From NCBI GenBank assembly GCA_050952465.1, contig JBMNKZ010000014.1, forward strand, positions 1 through 64,000: a stretch of 64,000 nucleotides of DNA, in the 5' to 3' direction. Below the pieces are notes generated by a model. The model had not been told where the DNA came from, did no database searches, and saw only the letters and a program-made list of their open reading frames with translations. Position 1 is the first letter of the stretch. Every line of letters begins with the position of its first letter. This stretch comes from DUPU01 sp050952465 (GTDB taxonomy: Bacteria; Bacillota; Dehalobacteriia; Dehalobacteriales; Dehalobacteriaceae). Both the position numbers and the translations under genes were made by a program. Below are positions 43,010 to 51,731 of this stretch, in pieces.

Positions 43010-44440
43010 TCAGTCATTGATCAAGTTAAACTCAATTTTTATGCCATATTTTTGAACCTTATAATGAAGCGTCTGTTTAGGTACCTTAAGTATACGCGCC
43101 GCTTCAGCAATATTACCTTGTGATTTATTTAAAGCAGTGATAATTAGTTTTTTTTCAAAAGTGTCTACCGCTTCCTTTAATGAGTTATTAAAAGAAGTTG
43201 ATAAACCAAATTCTTTCTCCTCCAGGCCCGTTGCTTTTACATTACGGATCATGGGCGGCAAATCCTCAATATCTATCATCGATCCTTCGGTAAAATTCAT
43301 GATACTCTCAATTGAAAACTTTAGCTGTCTTACATTTCCCGGCCAGTGATAGTCCATAAAAAGAGATAAGGCTGGTTCTGAAATACCGGTAATATTCTTT
43401 TTCAGTTCCAGGTTATTTTTCTTAATAAAATAATCCACCAGAAGAGGAATGTCTTCTTTCCTTTCACGAAGGGGAGGTATATACAGACTAATAACATTCA
43501 GCCGGTAATATAAGTCCTCCCGCAATGTTTTATTTTGCAAAGATTTCTGCGGATCTTCATTAGTGGCGGCAATAACCCGCACATCTACCTTGGTCGTCTC
43601 GGAACTGCCAACTCTTCTTACTACTCCGTCCTGTAAAACTCGAAGCAGCTTTGCCTGAAGCCCCAGATCCATCAAAGTAATTTCATCTAAAAATAAGGTG
43701 CCCCCGTTGGCCAGCTCAAAAAGTCCCGGTTTATCCTTAGCCCCGGTAAAACTACCTAAAGAAGTGCCAAAGACTATCCCCTCCAGCAGTGCTTCCGGAA
43801 TTGCCGCGCAGTTTTGGGCAATAAAGGGTCTCTTTCGCCTGGTCATGCTGGCATTATGAATGCTTTGCACCACCATCTCTTTCCCCGTGCCTGTCTCTCC
43901 TAAAACCAGGACAGGTGAGGTAGAGTCGGAAATTTTATAAATTTGCTCTTTCAGACGCTGCATCGGGGGGCTAATGCCAATAATATCGTCAATGGTATAC
44001 GAAGTCCCGTTTCCCTTGAGATCCTTCTGTAGCCGGTGCATAGAAAAAAGTTCATTTTGCAGGGAGATGATTTTATCAGATAGCTTTTTCACCAGGTCTA
44101 CACTCCGGTAAATCTCCAGGGCACCGATTAATTGACCCTGTTCAATAAGGGGAATGGTAGAGGTAACGGTGGTCACCCTTTTGTTCTTGTAATTGGTATA
44201 AGTCTGTACATGCTCAATCAGAGGTTTCCGGGTTTTTAAAACATGATAAAAGGTACTGGTCTCAGGGGTCAAGTCAGGAAATATCTCTAGAATATTTTTA
44301 CCGATGGCCCCTTCCAGGTCGATTCCAGCAATATTAGTGGCCGGCTCATTAAAAAAGGTAATATTGGCATGGCAATCTACTACCAGCACCCCTTCATCCA
44401 GATACTTTAACATGGACTCAAGCAAAAACTTATAATCCAT
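43010..44440 (-). CDS. Sigma-54-dependent activator with PAS sensor, adjacent to hypED, 476 aa
   Basis: The layout is PAS (about residues 1-115), AAA+ (about 155-395) and a Fis-type helix-turn-helix (NIAEAARILKVPKQTLHYKV). Walker A is GETGTGKEMVVQ, and Walker B is GTLFLDEITL. The sigma-54 contact loop reads GSFTGA rather than the more common GAFTGA; this conservative change is seen in other functional activators. The start is ATG 44440 because GGGGGGAG lies 9 bases before it. It ends 189 bases before the hypE promoter, and I infer that it controls hypED in response to hydroxyproline or a related compound through the PAS domain. Confidence 0.91.
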   Translation of the reverse strand: MDYKFLLESMLKYLDEGVLVVDCHANITFFNEPATNIAGIDLEGAIGKNILEIFPDLTPETSTFYHVLKTRKPLIEHVQTYTNYKNKRVTTVTSTIPLIEQGQLIGALEIYRSVDLVKKLSDKIISLQNELFSMHRLQKDLKGNGTSYTIDDIIGISPPMQRLKEQIYKISDSTSPVLVLGETGTGKEMVVQSIHNASMTRRKRPFIAQNCAAIPEALLEGIVFGTSLGSFTGAKDKPGLFELANGGTLFLDEITLMDLGLQAKLLRVLQDGVVRRVGSSETTKVDVRVIAATNEDPQKSLQNKTLREDLYYRLNVISLYIPPLRERKEDIPLLVDYFIKKNNLELKKNITGISEPALSLFMDYHWPGNVRQLKFSIESIMNFTEGSMIDIEDLPPMIRNVKATGLEEKEFGLSTSFNNSLKEAVDTFEKKLIITALNKSQGNIAEAARILKVPKQTLHYKVQKYGIKIEFNLIND

Positions 44441-44508
44441 TATTAAATCTCCCCCCGAAAGACTGATCACTCAAATTTATCCCTCTCTCAACTAACTCCC
44501 TCGTGCCC

Positions 44509-47500
44509 TTATTTAAAATAATTAACTCCGGCAGCAAAGATGGGCTGATCCTTTAACCCGGGTACGTTCACCGCTACATAAGGTGCCATCCTCTCTGAAT
44601 GGCCCATTTTCCCTAACACCCGGCCGTCCGGACTGGTAATGGCTTCTACAGCTTCTATGGAACCATTGGGATTAAACTGTATATCATAGCTGGGATTTCC
44701 GTTAAAATCAACATACTGGGTGGCAATCTGCCCCTTTTCTATCATAGCTGAGATCACCTGAGGAGGGGCAACAAATCGACCTTCCCCATGAGATACGGCT
44801 ATAGTGTGGATATCTCCCAACTGCATATTCTGAAACCAAGGAGAAAGCAGAGAAACCACCTTTGTCCGGGCCAAACAGGAAATATGCCGACCAATTTTAT
44901 TAAAAGTTAAGGTAGGAGAATCTTCTGTAATCTCAGTAATCTCACCGTAAGGCACCAAACCTAATTTGATTAACGCCTGGAAACCGTTACAGATACCCAG
45001 CATTAGCCCGTCTTGTTCCTTCAAATGCCTGTCCACGGCTTCTTTTACCCGAGGATTTCTAAACATAGCGGCAATAAATTTCCCGGATCCGTCCGGTTCA
45101 TCCCCCGCGCTGAATCCTCCGGCCAGCATTACTATTTGAGCTTGGTTAATTCTTTTGGCCATTTCCTCAACGGACTCAGTTATTTCACCAGGTGTTAAAT
45201 TTCTCACCACCATAGTATCGACTTCTGCTCCCACCTTTTTAAAAGCCCGGATGGAATCATATTCACAATTTGTCCCGGGAAAGATGGGAATGAAAACTCT
45301 CGGTCTCGGCGTTCTGACCAATGGTTTACCTGAAAAAGGCTTATTAAATTCCAGCTTCTTCGGCACATCAGGAATAGGCTCCGTTTTCACCGGGAATATC
45401 TTGACCAGAGGCTCTTCGAAGTGAGTATAGGCCTCTTCTAATGATATCTCCACATCATTTATCATAATCATCGGCTCGTTAATTGTGCGGCCTATGATTT
45501 CGTAACTTACATCCCCCATCACTTCCTCGAGATTAACATCAGGATCAACTTCCACCAACATTGAACCATGGTCTGGAAGAAATAGACTATCTATATCCAT
45601 ATCATTCCAGAAAGCAAAACCTATGCGGTTCCCGAAGCACATTTTGCTTATGGTTTCCGCCAAACCCCCGCATTTCACGGTGGATGCGGAATACACCATT
45701 CCGGCCCCAATTAATTCTTCCACCTTATGAAAAGCAGCTTTCAATTCGGAAAAATCAGGAACCTCATATTGATCACACACCAAAGGTATATAGACCACTT
45801 TGCTGTTTACTTTTTTAAATTCCGGCGAAATCACTCTTTTAACGTCCACGGCATTCACGGCAAAGGCTACCACCGTGGGCGGAACATGCAGATCATGAAA
45901 TGAGCCGGACATGCTGTCCTTTCCTCCAATGGCGGGAATACCCAGCTTCTTCTGGGCATAAAAAGCTCCTAACAAACCACTGAAAGGTTTGCCCCATTTT
46001 TCCGGATCTTTTCCTAGTTTTTCAAAATACTCCTGAAGGGTGAGGCGGGTTTTCTCGAAATTTCCTCCCATGACCACAATCTTAGCCACGGCCTCAACTA
46101 CGGCATAAAGTGCCCCGTGAAAAGGACTCCATTTTGCCAGCCTAGGATGATAACCATAAGTCATGAGAGTTGCCGTATTGGTTTCTCCTGTAGTTACAGG
46201 AACTTTTGCCGCCATTCCCTCAGCAGGTGTCGCCTGGTATTTACCGCCAAAGGGCATGAGTATGGTTCCTGCCCCAATGGTGCTATCAAAACATTCACCT
46301 AAGCCTTTTTGACTGCATACATTTAATTGCTGCAGATTACTAAGCCAGCTCTTTTTAACGTTGGGAAAATGACTTGATATTTCCTTTGGAATATACTGAA
46401 AATAATTTTCATCTTCACGAGGAGGACTGGATAATACATCTGATTTTTGCTTGACTCCGTTAGTATTAAGAAAATCCCTGCTGATATCCACAATGGACTT
46501 ACCCCGCCAGTACATCTGGAGCCGATGGTGACCGGTAACTTCCGCTACCACCGTTGCCTCAAGGTTTTCATGCTTTGCATAAGCAATAAACTTTTCTTGA
46601 TCCTCTTTTGCAACGACTACCGCCATCCGCTCCTGGGATTCAGAAATCGCCAGTTCCGTACCGTCTAAGCCTTCATATTTTTTCGGTACAGCATCCAAAT
46701 TAATCTTCAGGCCCTCGGTTAATTCTCCAATGGCTACAGAGACTCCGCCGGCCCCAAAATCATTACATCTTTTAATCAAGGTACTGACTTGAGGATTCCT
46801 AAATAAACGTTGAATCTTTCTCTCTGTGGGCGGGTTTCCTTTCTGTACTTCCGCCCCGCAGGTAAAAATGGATTCTTCCGTATGCTCTTTGGAAGACCCG
46901 GTCGCTCCTCCGATTCCGTCCCGTCCGGTTCGTCCTCCCAATAAGATCACTACATCACCGGGCACGGGTTTTTCCCGCACCACGTTTTTCTTAGGCGCGG
47001 CCCCAATCACAGCCCCAATTTCCATTCTCTTGGCGATGAAGCCTTCATCATACACCTCAGCCACCTGGCCTGTGGCTAAACCGATTTGATTGCCGTAGGA
47101 GCTGTACCCGGCGGCTGCCCCTGTAGTTATTTTCCGCTGGGGAAGTTTACCGGATAGAGTATCCGAAACTTTTGCCCTAGGATCACCACTTCCGGTTACT
47201 CTCATGGCTTGATATACATAAGAACGTCCTGACAAGGGATCACGAATGGCACCCCCCAAACAGGTGGCTGCGCCCCCAAAAGGCTCAATCTCTGTGGGGT
47301 GGTTATGGGTTTCGTTTTTAAACATGATCAGCCAGGCTTCTTTTTCACCATCAATGTCTACATCCACATGAATACTGCAAGCGTTTATTTCCTCGGACTC
47401 ATCCAGATCCGGGAGTTTCCCCTTTTTTTTCAGTTCCTTCATGCAGATGGTAGCAATATCCATGAGGGTGATATCTTTCGGCATAAATCCATATACCTCA

Positions 47501-48285
47501 TCCCGGGATTTTATATATGCCCGATAAGCCGTTTCCACCGGCACATTGAAAAAACCTTTCTGGATTTTAACTTCCTCGATTTTGGTTAAAAATGTGGTAT
47601 GACGGCAATGATCCGACCAGTAGGTATCAATTACTCGGATTTCCGTCACTGTTGGATCCCGTCTTTCTTTATCCCGAAAATATTTCTGACAAAAAACCAG
47701 ATCCTCCATGCTCATTGCCAGTCCCATGGCCTCATGGAGAGTTTCCAATTCCTCTTTCGTTTTCCTGATAAAGCCCGTTAATATTTCTACATCCTGTGGC
47801 TCCTCGATCTCCAAATCCAAAGAGGACGGTTTAATTAAAGATGCTTCCCGGGAATCCACTGGGTTTATATAATAGGTCTTGATTCTATCTATAACCTCCG
47901 GAGCCAACTCCCCTTTCAGTACAATCACCCGGGCAGTTAGAACCGTTGGATAGTCCTGCTGGGAAATAATCTGCAGGCATTGAGCAGCAGAATCCGCCCT
48001 TTGATCATACTGACCCGGCAGGTATTCCACGGCAAATGCCTTTTCATCACTGTCCATGGGAAACTCCTCATCATAAGCCCAATCTACCGTAGGCTCAGCA
48101 AAAACGGTATTTCTCCCTTGACGATACACTTCATCTGTAATCCCGGTTATATCATAGCGATTTAGGATCCTCACCCGTTCCAGTTCGGAAATGCCTAAGT
48201 TTTCTTTTAAATCCGCAAACAAGCTGACAGCCTCGCCATTAAAACCTGGCTTCTTTTCCACATAAAGCCGATATATTTTATTCAA
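44509..48285 (-). CDS. purL: Phosphoribosylformylglycinamidine synthase, fused PurL-PurQ form, 1258 aa
   Basis: Purine synthesis step 4. It is the long clostridial form (about 1250 aa) with the N-terminal linker domain, the two ATP-grasp-like AIR synthase halves (SDHCRHTTFLTKIEEV, FKNETHNHPTEIEPFGGAATC and later GGKDSMSGS) and a C-terminal class I glutaminase domain: the catalytic cysteine in GICNGFQALIK and the histidine in VSHGEGRF. All catalytic residues look intact. The start is TTG 48285, behind GGAGTGATG. It is alone here; no other pur gene is adjacent. Confidence 0.96.
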   Translation of the reverse strand: MNKIYRLYVEKKPGFNGEAVSLFADLKENLGISELERVRILNRYDITGITDEVYRQGRNTVFAEPTVDWAYDEEFPMDSDEKAFAVEYLPGQYDQRADSAAQCLQIISQQDYPTVLTARVIVLKGELAPEVIDRIKTYYINPVDSREASLIKPSSLDLEIEEPQDVEILTGFIRKTKEELETLHEAMGLAMSMEDLVFCQKYFRDKERRDPTVTEIRVIDTYWSDHCRHTTFLTKIEEVKIQKGFFNVPVETAYRAYIKSRDEVYGFMPKDITLMDIATICMKELKKKGKLPDLDESEEINACSIHVDVDIDGEKEAWLIMFKNETHNHPTEIEPFGGAATCLGGAIRDPLSGRSYVYQAMRVTGSGDPRAKVSDTLSGKLPQRKITTGAAAGYSSYGNQIGLATGQVAEVYDEGFIAKRMEIGAVIGAAPKKNVVREKPVPGDVVILLGGRTGRDGIGGATGSSKEHTEESIFTCGAEVQKGNPPTERKIQRLFRNPQVSTLIKRCNDFGAGGVSVAIGELTEGLKINLDAVPKKYEGLDGTELAISESQERMAVVVAKEDQEKFIAYAKHENLEATVVAEVTGHHRLQMYWRGKSIVDISRDFLNTNGVKQKSDVLSSPPREDENYFQYIPKEISSHFPNVKKSWLSNLQQLNVCSQKGLGECFDSTIGAGTILMPFGGKYQATPAEGMAAKVPVTTGETNTATLMTYGYHPRLAKWSPFHGALYAVVEAVAKIVVMGGNFEKTRLTLQEYFEKLGKDPEKWGKPFSGLLGAFYAQKKLGIPAIGGKDSMSGSFHDLHVPPTVVAFAVNAVDVKRVISPEFKKVNSKVVYIPLVCDQYEVPDFSELKAAFHKVEELIGAGMVYSASTVKCGGLAETISKMCFGNRIGFAFWNDMDIDSLFLPDHGSMLVEVDPDVNLEEVMGDVSYEIIGRTINEPMIMINDVEISLEEAYTHFEEPLVKIFPVKTEPIPDVPKKLEFNKPFSGKPLVRTPRPRVFIPIFPGTNCEYDSIRAFKKVGAEVDTMVVRNLTPGEITESVEEMAKRINQAQIVMLAGGFSAGDEPDGSGKFIAAMFRNPRVKEAVDRHLKEQDGLMLGICNGFQALIKLGLVPYGEITEITEDSPTLTFNKIGRHISCLARTKVVSLLSPWFQNMQLGDIHTIAVSHGEGRFVAPPQVISAMIEKGQIATQYVDFNGNPSYDIQFNPNGSIEAVEAITSPDGRVLGKMGHSERMAPYVAVNVPGLKDQPIFAAGVNYFK

Positions 48286-48612
48286 CAGACATCACTCCAA
48301 CTTTTCGTTGATTTTTTAGTCAAGACTAATTATTTAAATATTTTTATAGCTAATTTTACAACTAATTCTAACATAGGAGAATCAGTAAAGACAACTAAAT
48401 TACCCTTTTCCCCCGTCCCCGTTTTCCAGTTTAATTTTCCAGGTAGATAGAAGACGCTATTCTTAAAGAAATAAAAAGAAACAAGCTTTCCTACATATTT
48501 GCATATTTTAAGATCAGGTTTATTTATACGCTAATATTCCCTGTTATCTGTCACCAAATACAAGAACTTATGAATAATATGTATCGAAAAATTAAAACAA
48601 GGGGTGAATAAT
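48286..48612. other. Intergenic region between purL and cotJA
   Basis: A 327-base gap between divergent genes, AT-rich on both sides. It contains the putative sigma-E promoter of cotJABC at 48501-48532. I do not see a riboswitch (for example a purine aptamer) in front of purL. Confidence 0.45.
48501..48532 (+). promoter_or_regulatory. Possible sigma-E promoter of cotJABC
   Basis: GCATATTT fits the sigma-E -35 box, and TATACGCT lies 16 bases later as a partial match to CATACAHT. The spacing is longer than the usual 14. CotJ operons are sigma-E controlled in B. subtilis. Confidence 0.35.
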
Positions 48613-48765
48613 GTGGGTAAAAAAGAAAGACCAAAGGACTGTCCAAATCTTGCGCAAGCTTGGGTTAATGATCAACCATATGAACGTTTATTTCCATTGG
48701 ACGAAGCGTTGGAAAAGGGGACAATTTTCCCTTGTCTATACCAACCGTACAGACCCAAAAAGTAA
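48613..48765 (+). CDS. cotJA: Spore coat protein CotJA, 50 aa
   Basis: A short gene that begins at GTG 48613, 7 bases after GGGGTG. The translation reads KDCPNLAQAWVNDQPYERL and ends PCLYQPYRPKK, which is the CotJA pattern. An ATG two bases earlier is in another frame and gives no family match. It is the first gene of cotJABC and is followed by cotJB after 15 bases. In B. subtilis, CotJA and CotJC need each other for coat assembly. Confidence 0.9.
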   Translation: MGKKERPKDCPNLAQAWVNDQPYERLFPLDEALEKGTIFPCLYQPYRPKK

Positions 48766-48780
48766 TTGGAGGTGACAATT

Positions 48781-49044
48781 ATGGGTAAATCATCGTCAAA
48801 CCGGAGAAACCTGTTAAGAAGAATTCAGGAAGTGGAATTTGCCTGCGTTGAGTTAAACCTGTTCCTGGATACTCATCCGGACAATGAACAAGCATTATGT
48901 GATTACAACAGGTTTACTGAGGAACTAATGAATTTAAAGAACATGTATGAAATGAAATATGGGCCATTAATGCATTTTGGCGGAAGTCCCAGTCGGCATC
49001 CCTGGCAGTGGATTGAATCCCCCTGGCCATGGGAAGAAGATTAG
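48781..49044 (+). CDS. cotJB: Spore coat protein CotJB, 87 aa
   Basis: A small helical coat protein: RRIQEVEFACVELNLFLDTHPDNEQAL followed by tryptophan-rich PWQWIESPWPW, typical of CotJB. The true start is ATG 48781, 9 bases after TTGGAGG; an upstream TTG overlaps that site. Confidence 0.92.
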   Translation: MGKSSSNRRNLLRRIQEVEFACVELNLFLDTHPDNEQALCDYNRFTEELMNLKNMYEMKYGPLMHFGGSPSRHPWQWIESPWPWEED

Positions 49045-49068
49045 TGAAAGAAAGGGAGGCAAAATTAT

Positions 49069-49641
49069 ATGTGGTTATATGAAAAAAAATTAGAATACCC
49101 GGCTCGAGTCTCAGGGAAAGACGTAAGAATGGCTAAATTTTTAATTACCCAATACGGAGGACCGGACGGGGAACTTTCTGCCTCGCTCCGCTATTTAAAC
49201 CAAAGATACAGTATGCCCACGGAAAGAGCCAAAGCTGTTCTTACAGATATCGGCACCGAAGAACTGGCTCATATGGAAATTATCGCCACCATGGTCTATA
49301 AATTAGTCAAAGATGCAACTCCCAAAGAAATGGAGGAAGCAGGACTAGGGGGATGGTATGCCCAACATGATAACGGACTCTTCTGGACAGATAGCAACGG
49401 AGTGCCTTGGTCAGCAAAATACATCGCCTGTCTCGGAGATCCGGTGACCGACCTTCATGAAGATATGGCGGCGGAACAAAAAGCTCGGGCCACATACGAG
49501 CACCTGATTAATCTCACCGATGACCCTGGGATTATCGACACCCTTAGGTTTTTGAGAGAAAGAGAAGTTGTCCACTTCCAGCGCTTCGGGGAAACATTAA
49601 ATTATGTTCAGGAAAAACTAAACGAGAAAAAATTTTATTAA
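49069..49641 (+). CDS. cotJC: Spore coat manganese-catalase-like protein CotJC, 190 aa
   Basis: A ferritin-like manganese catalase of the coat. Di-metal ligands are recognisable in GPDGELSASLRYL, TEELAHMEII, DLHEDMAAEQKA and REREVVHFQRF. At 190 aa it matches CotJC in length. GAAAGGGAGG precedes the ATG. It is the last gene of cotJABC. This operon and the ger operon are the strongest evidence that the organism forms endospores. Confidence 0.94.
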   Translation: MWLYEKKLEYPARVSGKDVRMAKFLITQYGGPDGELSASLRYLNQRYSMPTERAKAVLTDIGTEELAHMEIIATMVYKLVKDATPKEMEEAGLGGWYAQHDNGLFWTDSNGVPWSAKYIACLGDPVTDLHEDMAAEQKARATYEHLINLTDDPGIIDTLRFLREREVVHFQRFGETLNYVQEKLNEKKFY

Positions 49642-49663
49642 AAAACCAAGCAGTAAAATGTGA

Positions 49664-49696
49664 GGCTGTCGCATAATTAATTGCGACAGCCCTTTC
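49664..49696. terminator. Terminator between cotJC and ligA
   Basis: A perfect 10-bp stem GGCTGTCGCA / TGCGACAGCC around 8 bases, then CTTTCGTT on the plus strand. The stem recurs at 11483. It serves cotJC and possibly ligA. Confidence 0.78.
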
Positions 49697-49717
49697 GTTA
49701 GGTAAATGAAAGACTTT

Positions 49718-51706
49718 TTATTTAACAAGTTGAAACAGCTCTTCTTCACTTATTATAGGAATTTTCAATGACAAAGCCTTATCGTATTTAGAACCTGGAT
49801 CCTCGCCCACCACCACATAGTTTGTATTCTTACTTACGCTGCCGGAAACCTTGCCCCCGTTTTCTTCAATCAGACTTTGAGCGTCTTTTCTGGATAAGGT
49901 CGGCAGGGTACCGGTAATGACAAAGGTTTTTCCTGCCAGGACATCCTTTTTGGATGTTTTCTTTGCCTCCATATTCACTCCGGCCTCTTTTAACTTATTA
50001 ATAATCTTAATGTTTTGTCCCTGTTTAAAATAGGTGGTAATGCTCTGGGCCATCTTCTCGCCGATTTCCGGAATTTGCACCAAAGCCTCTACCGATGACT
50101 CCATTAGCTGATCCAGAGATTCTAAATGTTCCGCCAGTACCTTCCCAGTTCTTGCCCCTACATAGCGAATACCCAGGGCAAAAATCAACTGGGCGAGAGA
50201 GTTGTTTTTGCTTTTTTCTATGGCAGTCAAAAGATTCTGGGCAGATTTGTCGCCCAGTCGATCTAGTTTCACTAATTGGTCTTTAGTTAAAAAATATAAG
50301 TCCGCTACATCCTGGACCAGTCCGGACTCCAAAAGCTGGGTCACCACGGCCGGTCCCAATCCGTCTATATCCATGGCATCTCGGGAGACAAAATGGATCA
50401 AACTTTCCCTTAATTGGGCAGGACAAGCCCCTCCGGTACAACGAAAAGCGGCTTCCTCCGCCAAGCGCACTACCTGAGACCCGCATTCCGGGCAGCTTTC
50501 CGGCATGACAAAGGTTTTTTCATCACCTGTCCGCCTTTCTTTAACTACATTAACTACTTCCGGAATAATATCTCCCGCCTTATGCACAATTACCGTATCC
50601 CCGATTCGAATATCCTTCTCTTTGATATTATCCTCATTATGTAAAGTAGCCCGGCTCACGGTGCTTCCTGCTAACCGCACCGGCTCTAAAAGGGCCGTTG
50701 GGGTTAGTACACCTGTCCGTCCCACCCGAATGATAATATCTTTTACTTTTGTTTCGGCTTGTTCCGCGGGAAATTTATAGGCAATGGCCCAGCGGGGAGC
50801 CTTTGAGGTCGTTCCCAGTTCCCGCCGTTGGGAAAGGGAGTTTACTTTAATCACCATTCCATCGATATCATAAGGCAAATCATGCCGTTTTTCTGTCCAC
50901 TTTTCTACGTATGAAACCACTTCCTCGATGTTTTTGGTTAAAAACCGCTCCGGATTAACCAAGAACCCTTGTCCCTCCAGATACTCTAAAACTTCCTTAT
51001 GGCTTAAGATTTTCTTACCTTCTAGATAAACCAGATCATAGCAAAAAACCTGGAGCTGGCGAGATGCTGCAATTTGGGGATTTAACTGCCGGAGTGAACC
51101 GGCAGCAGCATTTCTGGGGTTGGCAAAAGTGGGTTCTCCCCCTTCCTCACGTTCCTCATTTAATTTGAGAAAGGCTTTTTTCGGCATAAAAGCCTCTCCT
51201 CTGACAACTAAGAAAGGAACTGATTCCCTGAGACTTAAAGGAACAGTAGCAATAGTCTTTAAGTTTTGGGTAATATCTTCCCCAATTACCCCGTCTCCCC
51301 TGGTAGCCCCTGACACCAAAAGGCCCTGTTCATAACTTAGAGCAACTGTGAGTCCGTCAATTTTTAACTCTACCACGTACTCCACATCTGGGCCCACCGC
51401 CTGTACCACCCGTTGGTGAAAAGCCCTTAAATCCGCCCCGCTGAACGCATTACCCAGGGAAAGCAAAGGTTCTCTGTGGCGTACAGTTTGAAAGCCGGAT
51501 AAAGGTTTCCCGCCCACCCGTTGAGAAGGAGAATCAGGAGACAATAGTTCCGGGAAATTTGTTTCCAGTTTGATTAATTCTTTCATTAATTTATCGTATT
51601 CCGCATCTGAGATCTGGGGTCGATCCAATTCATAATAAGCCCGGTTATGTTTTGCTATTTCCTCTTTTAATTGTTGGATTTTCTTTTTTGCTTCTTCAAT
51701 TTTCAT
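49718..51706 (-). CDS. ligA: NAD-dependent DNA ligase, 662 aa
   Basis: Joins nicks in replication and repair. The domains are in the standard order: Ia and adenylation domain with the catalytic lysine in VELKIDGLTVALSY (KxDG), OB fold, zinc finger (CPECG...CTGGACPAQL), helix-hairpin-helix domain and a C-terminal BRCT (KDVLAGKTFVITGTLP). The length is normal. It lies 25 bases after pcrA, as in other Firmicutes, in a yerC-pcrA-ligA transcript. Confidence 0.97.
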   Translation of the reverse strand: MKIEEAKKKIQQLKEEIAKHNRAYYELDRPQISDAEYDKLMKELIKLETNFPELLSPDSPSQRVGGKPLSGFQTVRHREPLLSLGNAFSGADLRAFHQRVVQAVGPDVEYVVELKIDGLTVALSYEQGLLVSGATRGDGVIGEDITQNLKTIATVPLSLRESVPFLVVRGEAFMPKKAFLKLNEEREEGGEPTFANPRNAAAGSLRQLNPQIAASRQLQVFCYDLVYLEGKKILSHKEVLEYLEGQGFLVNPERFLTKNIEEVVSYVEKWTEKRHDLPYDIDGMVIKVNSLSQRRELGTTSKAPRWAIAYKFPAEQAETKVKDIIIRVGRTGVLTPTALLEPVRLAGSTVSRATLHNEDNIKEKDIRIGDTVIVHKAGDIIPEVVNVVKERRTGDEKTFVMPESCPECGSQVVRLAEEAAFRCTGGACPAQLRESLIHFVSRDAMDIDGLGPAVVTQLLESGLVQDVADLYFLTKDQLVKLDRLGDKSAQNLLTAIEKSKNNSLAQLIFALGIRYVGARTGKVLAEHLESLDQLMESSVEALVQIPEIGEKMAQSITTYFKQGQNIKIINKLKEAGVNMEAKKTSKKDVLAGKTFVITGTLPTLSRKDAQSLIEENGGKVSGSVSKNTNYVVVGEDPGSKYDKALSLKIPIISEEELFQLVK

Positions 51707-51731
51707 TGGTACACCTCTTAAATTGGGGGCG

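Noticed and set aside
48611..48765. Reading frame from ATG 48611
   Set aside because: It gives a basic peptide with no family match; the GTG two bases later gives CotJA with a better spaced ribosome binding site.
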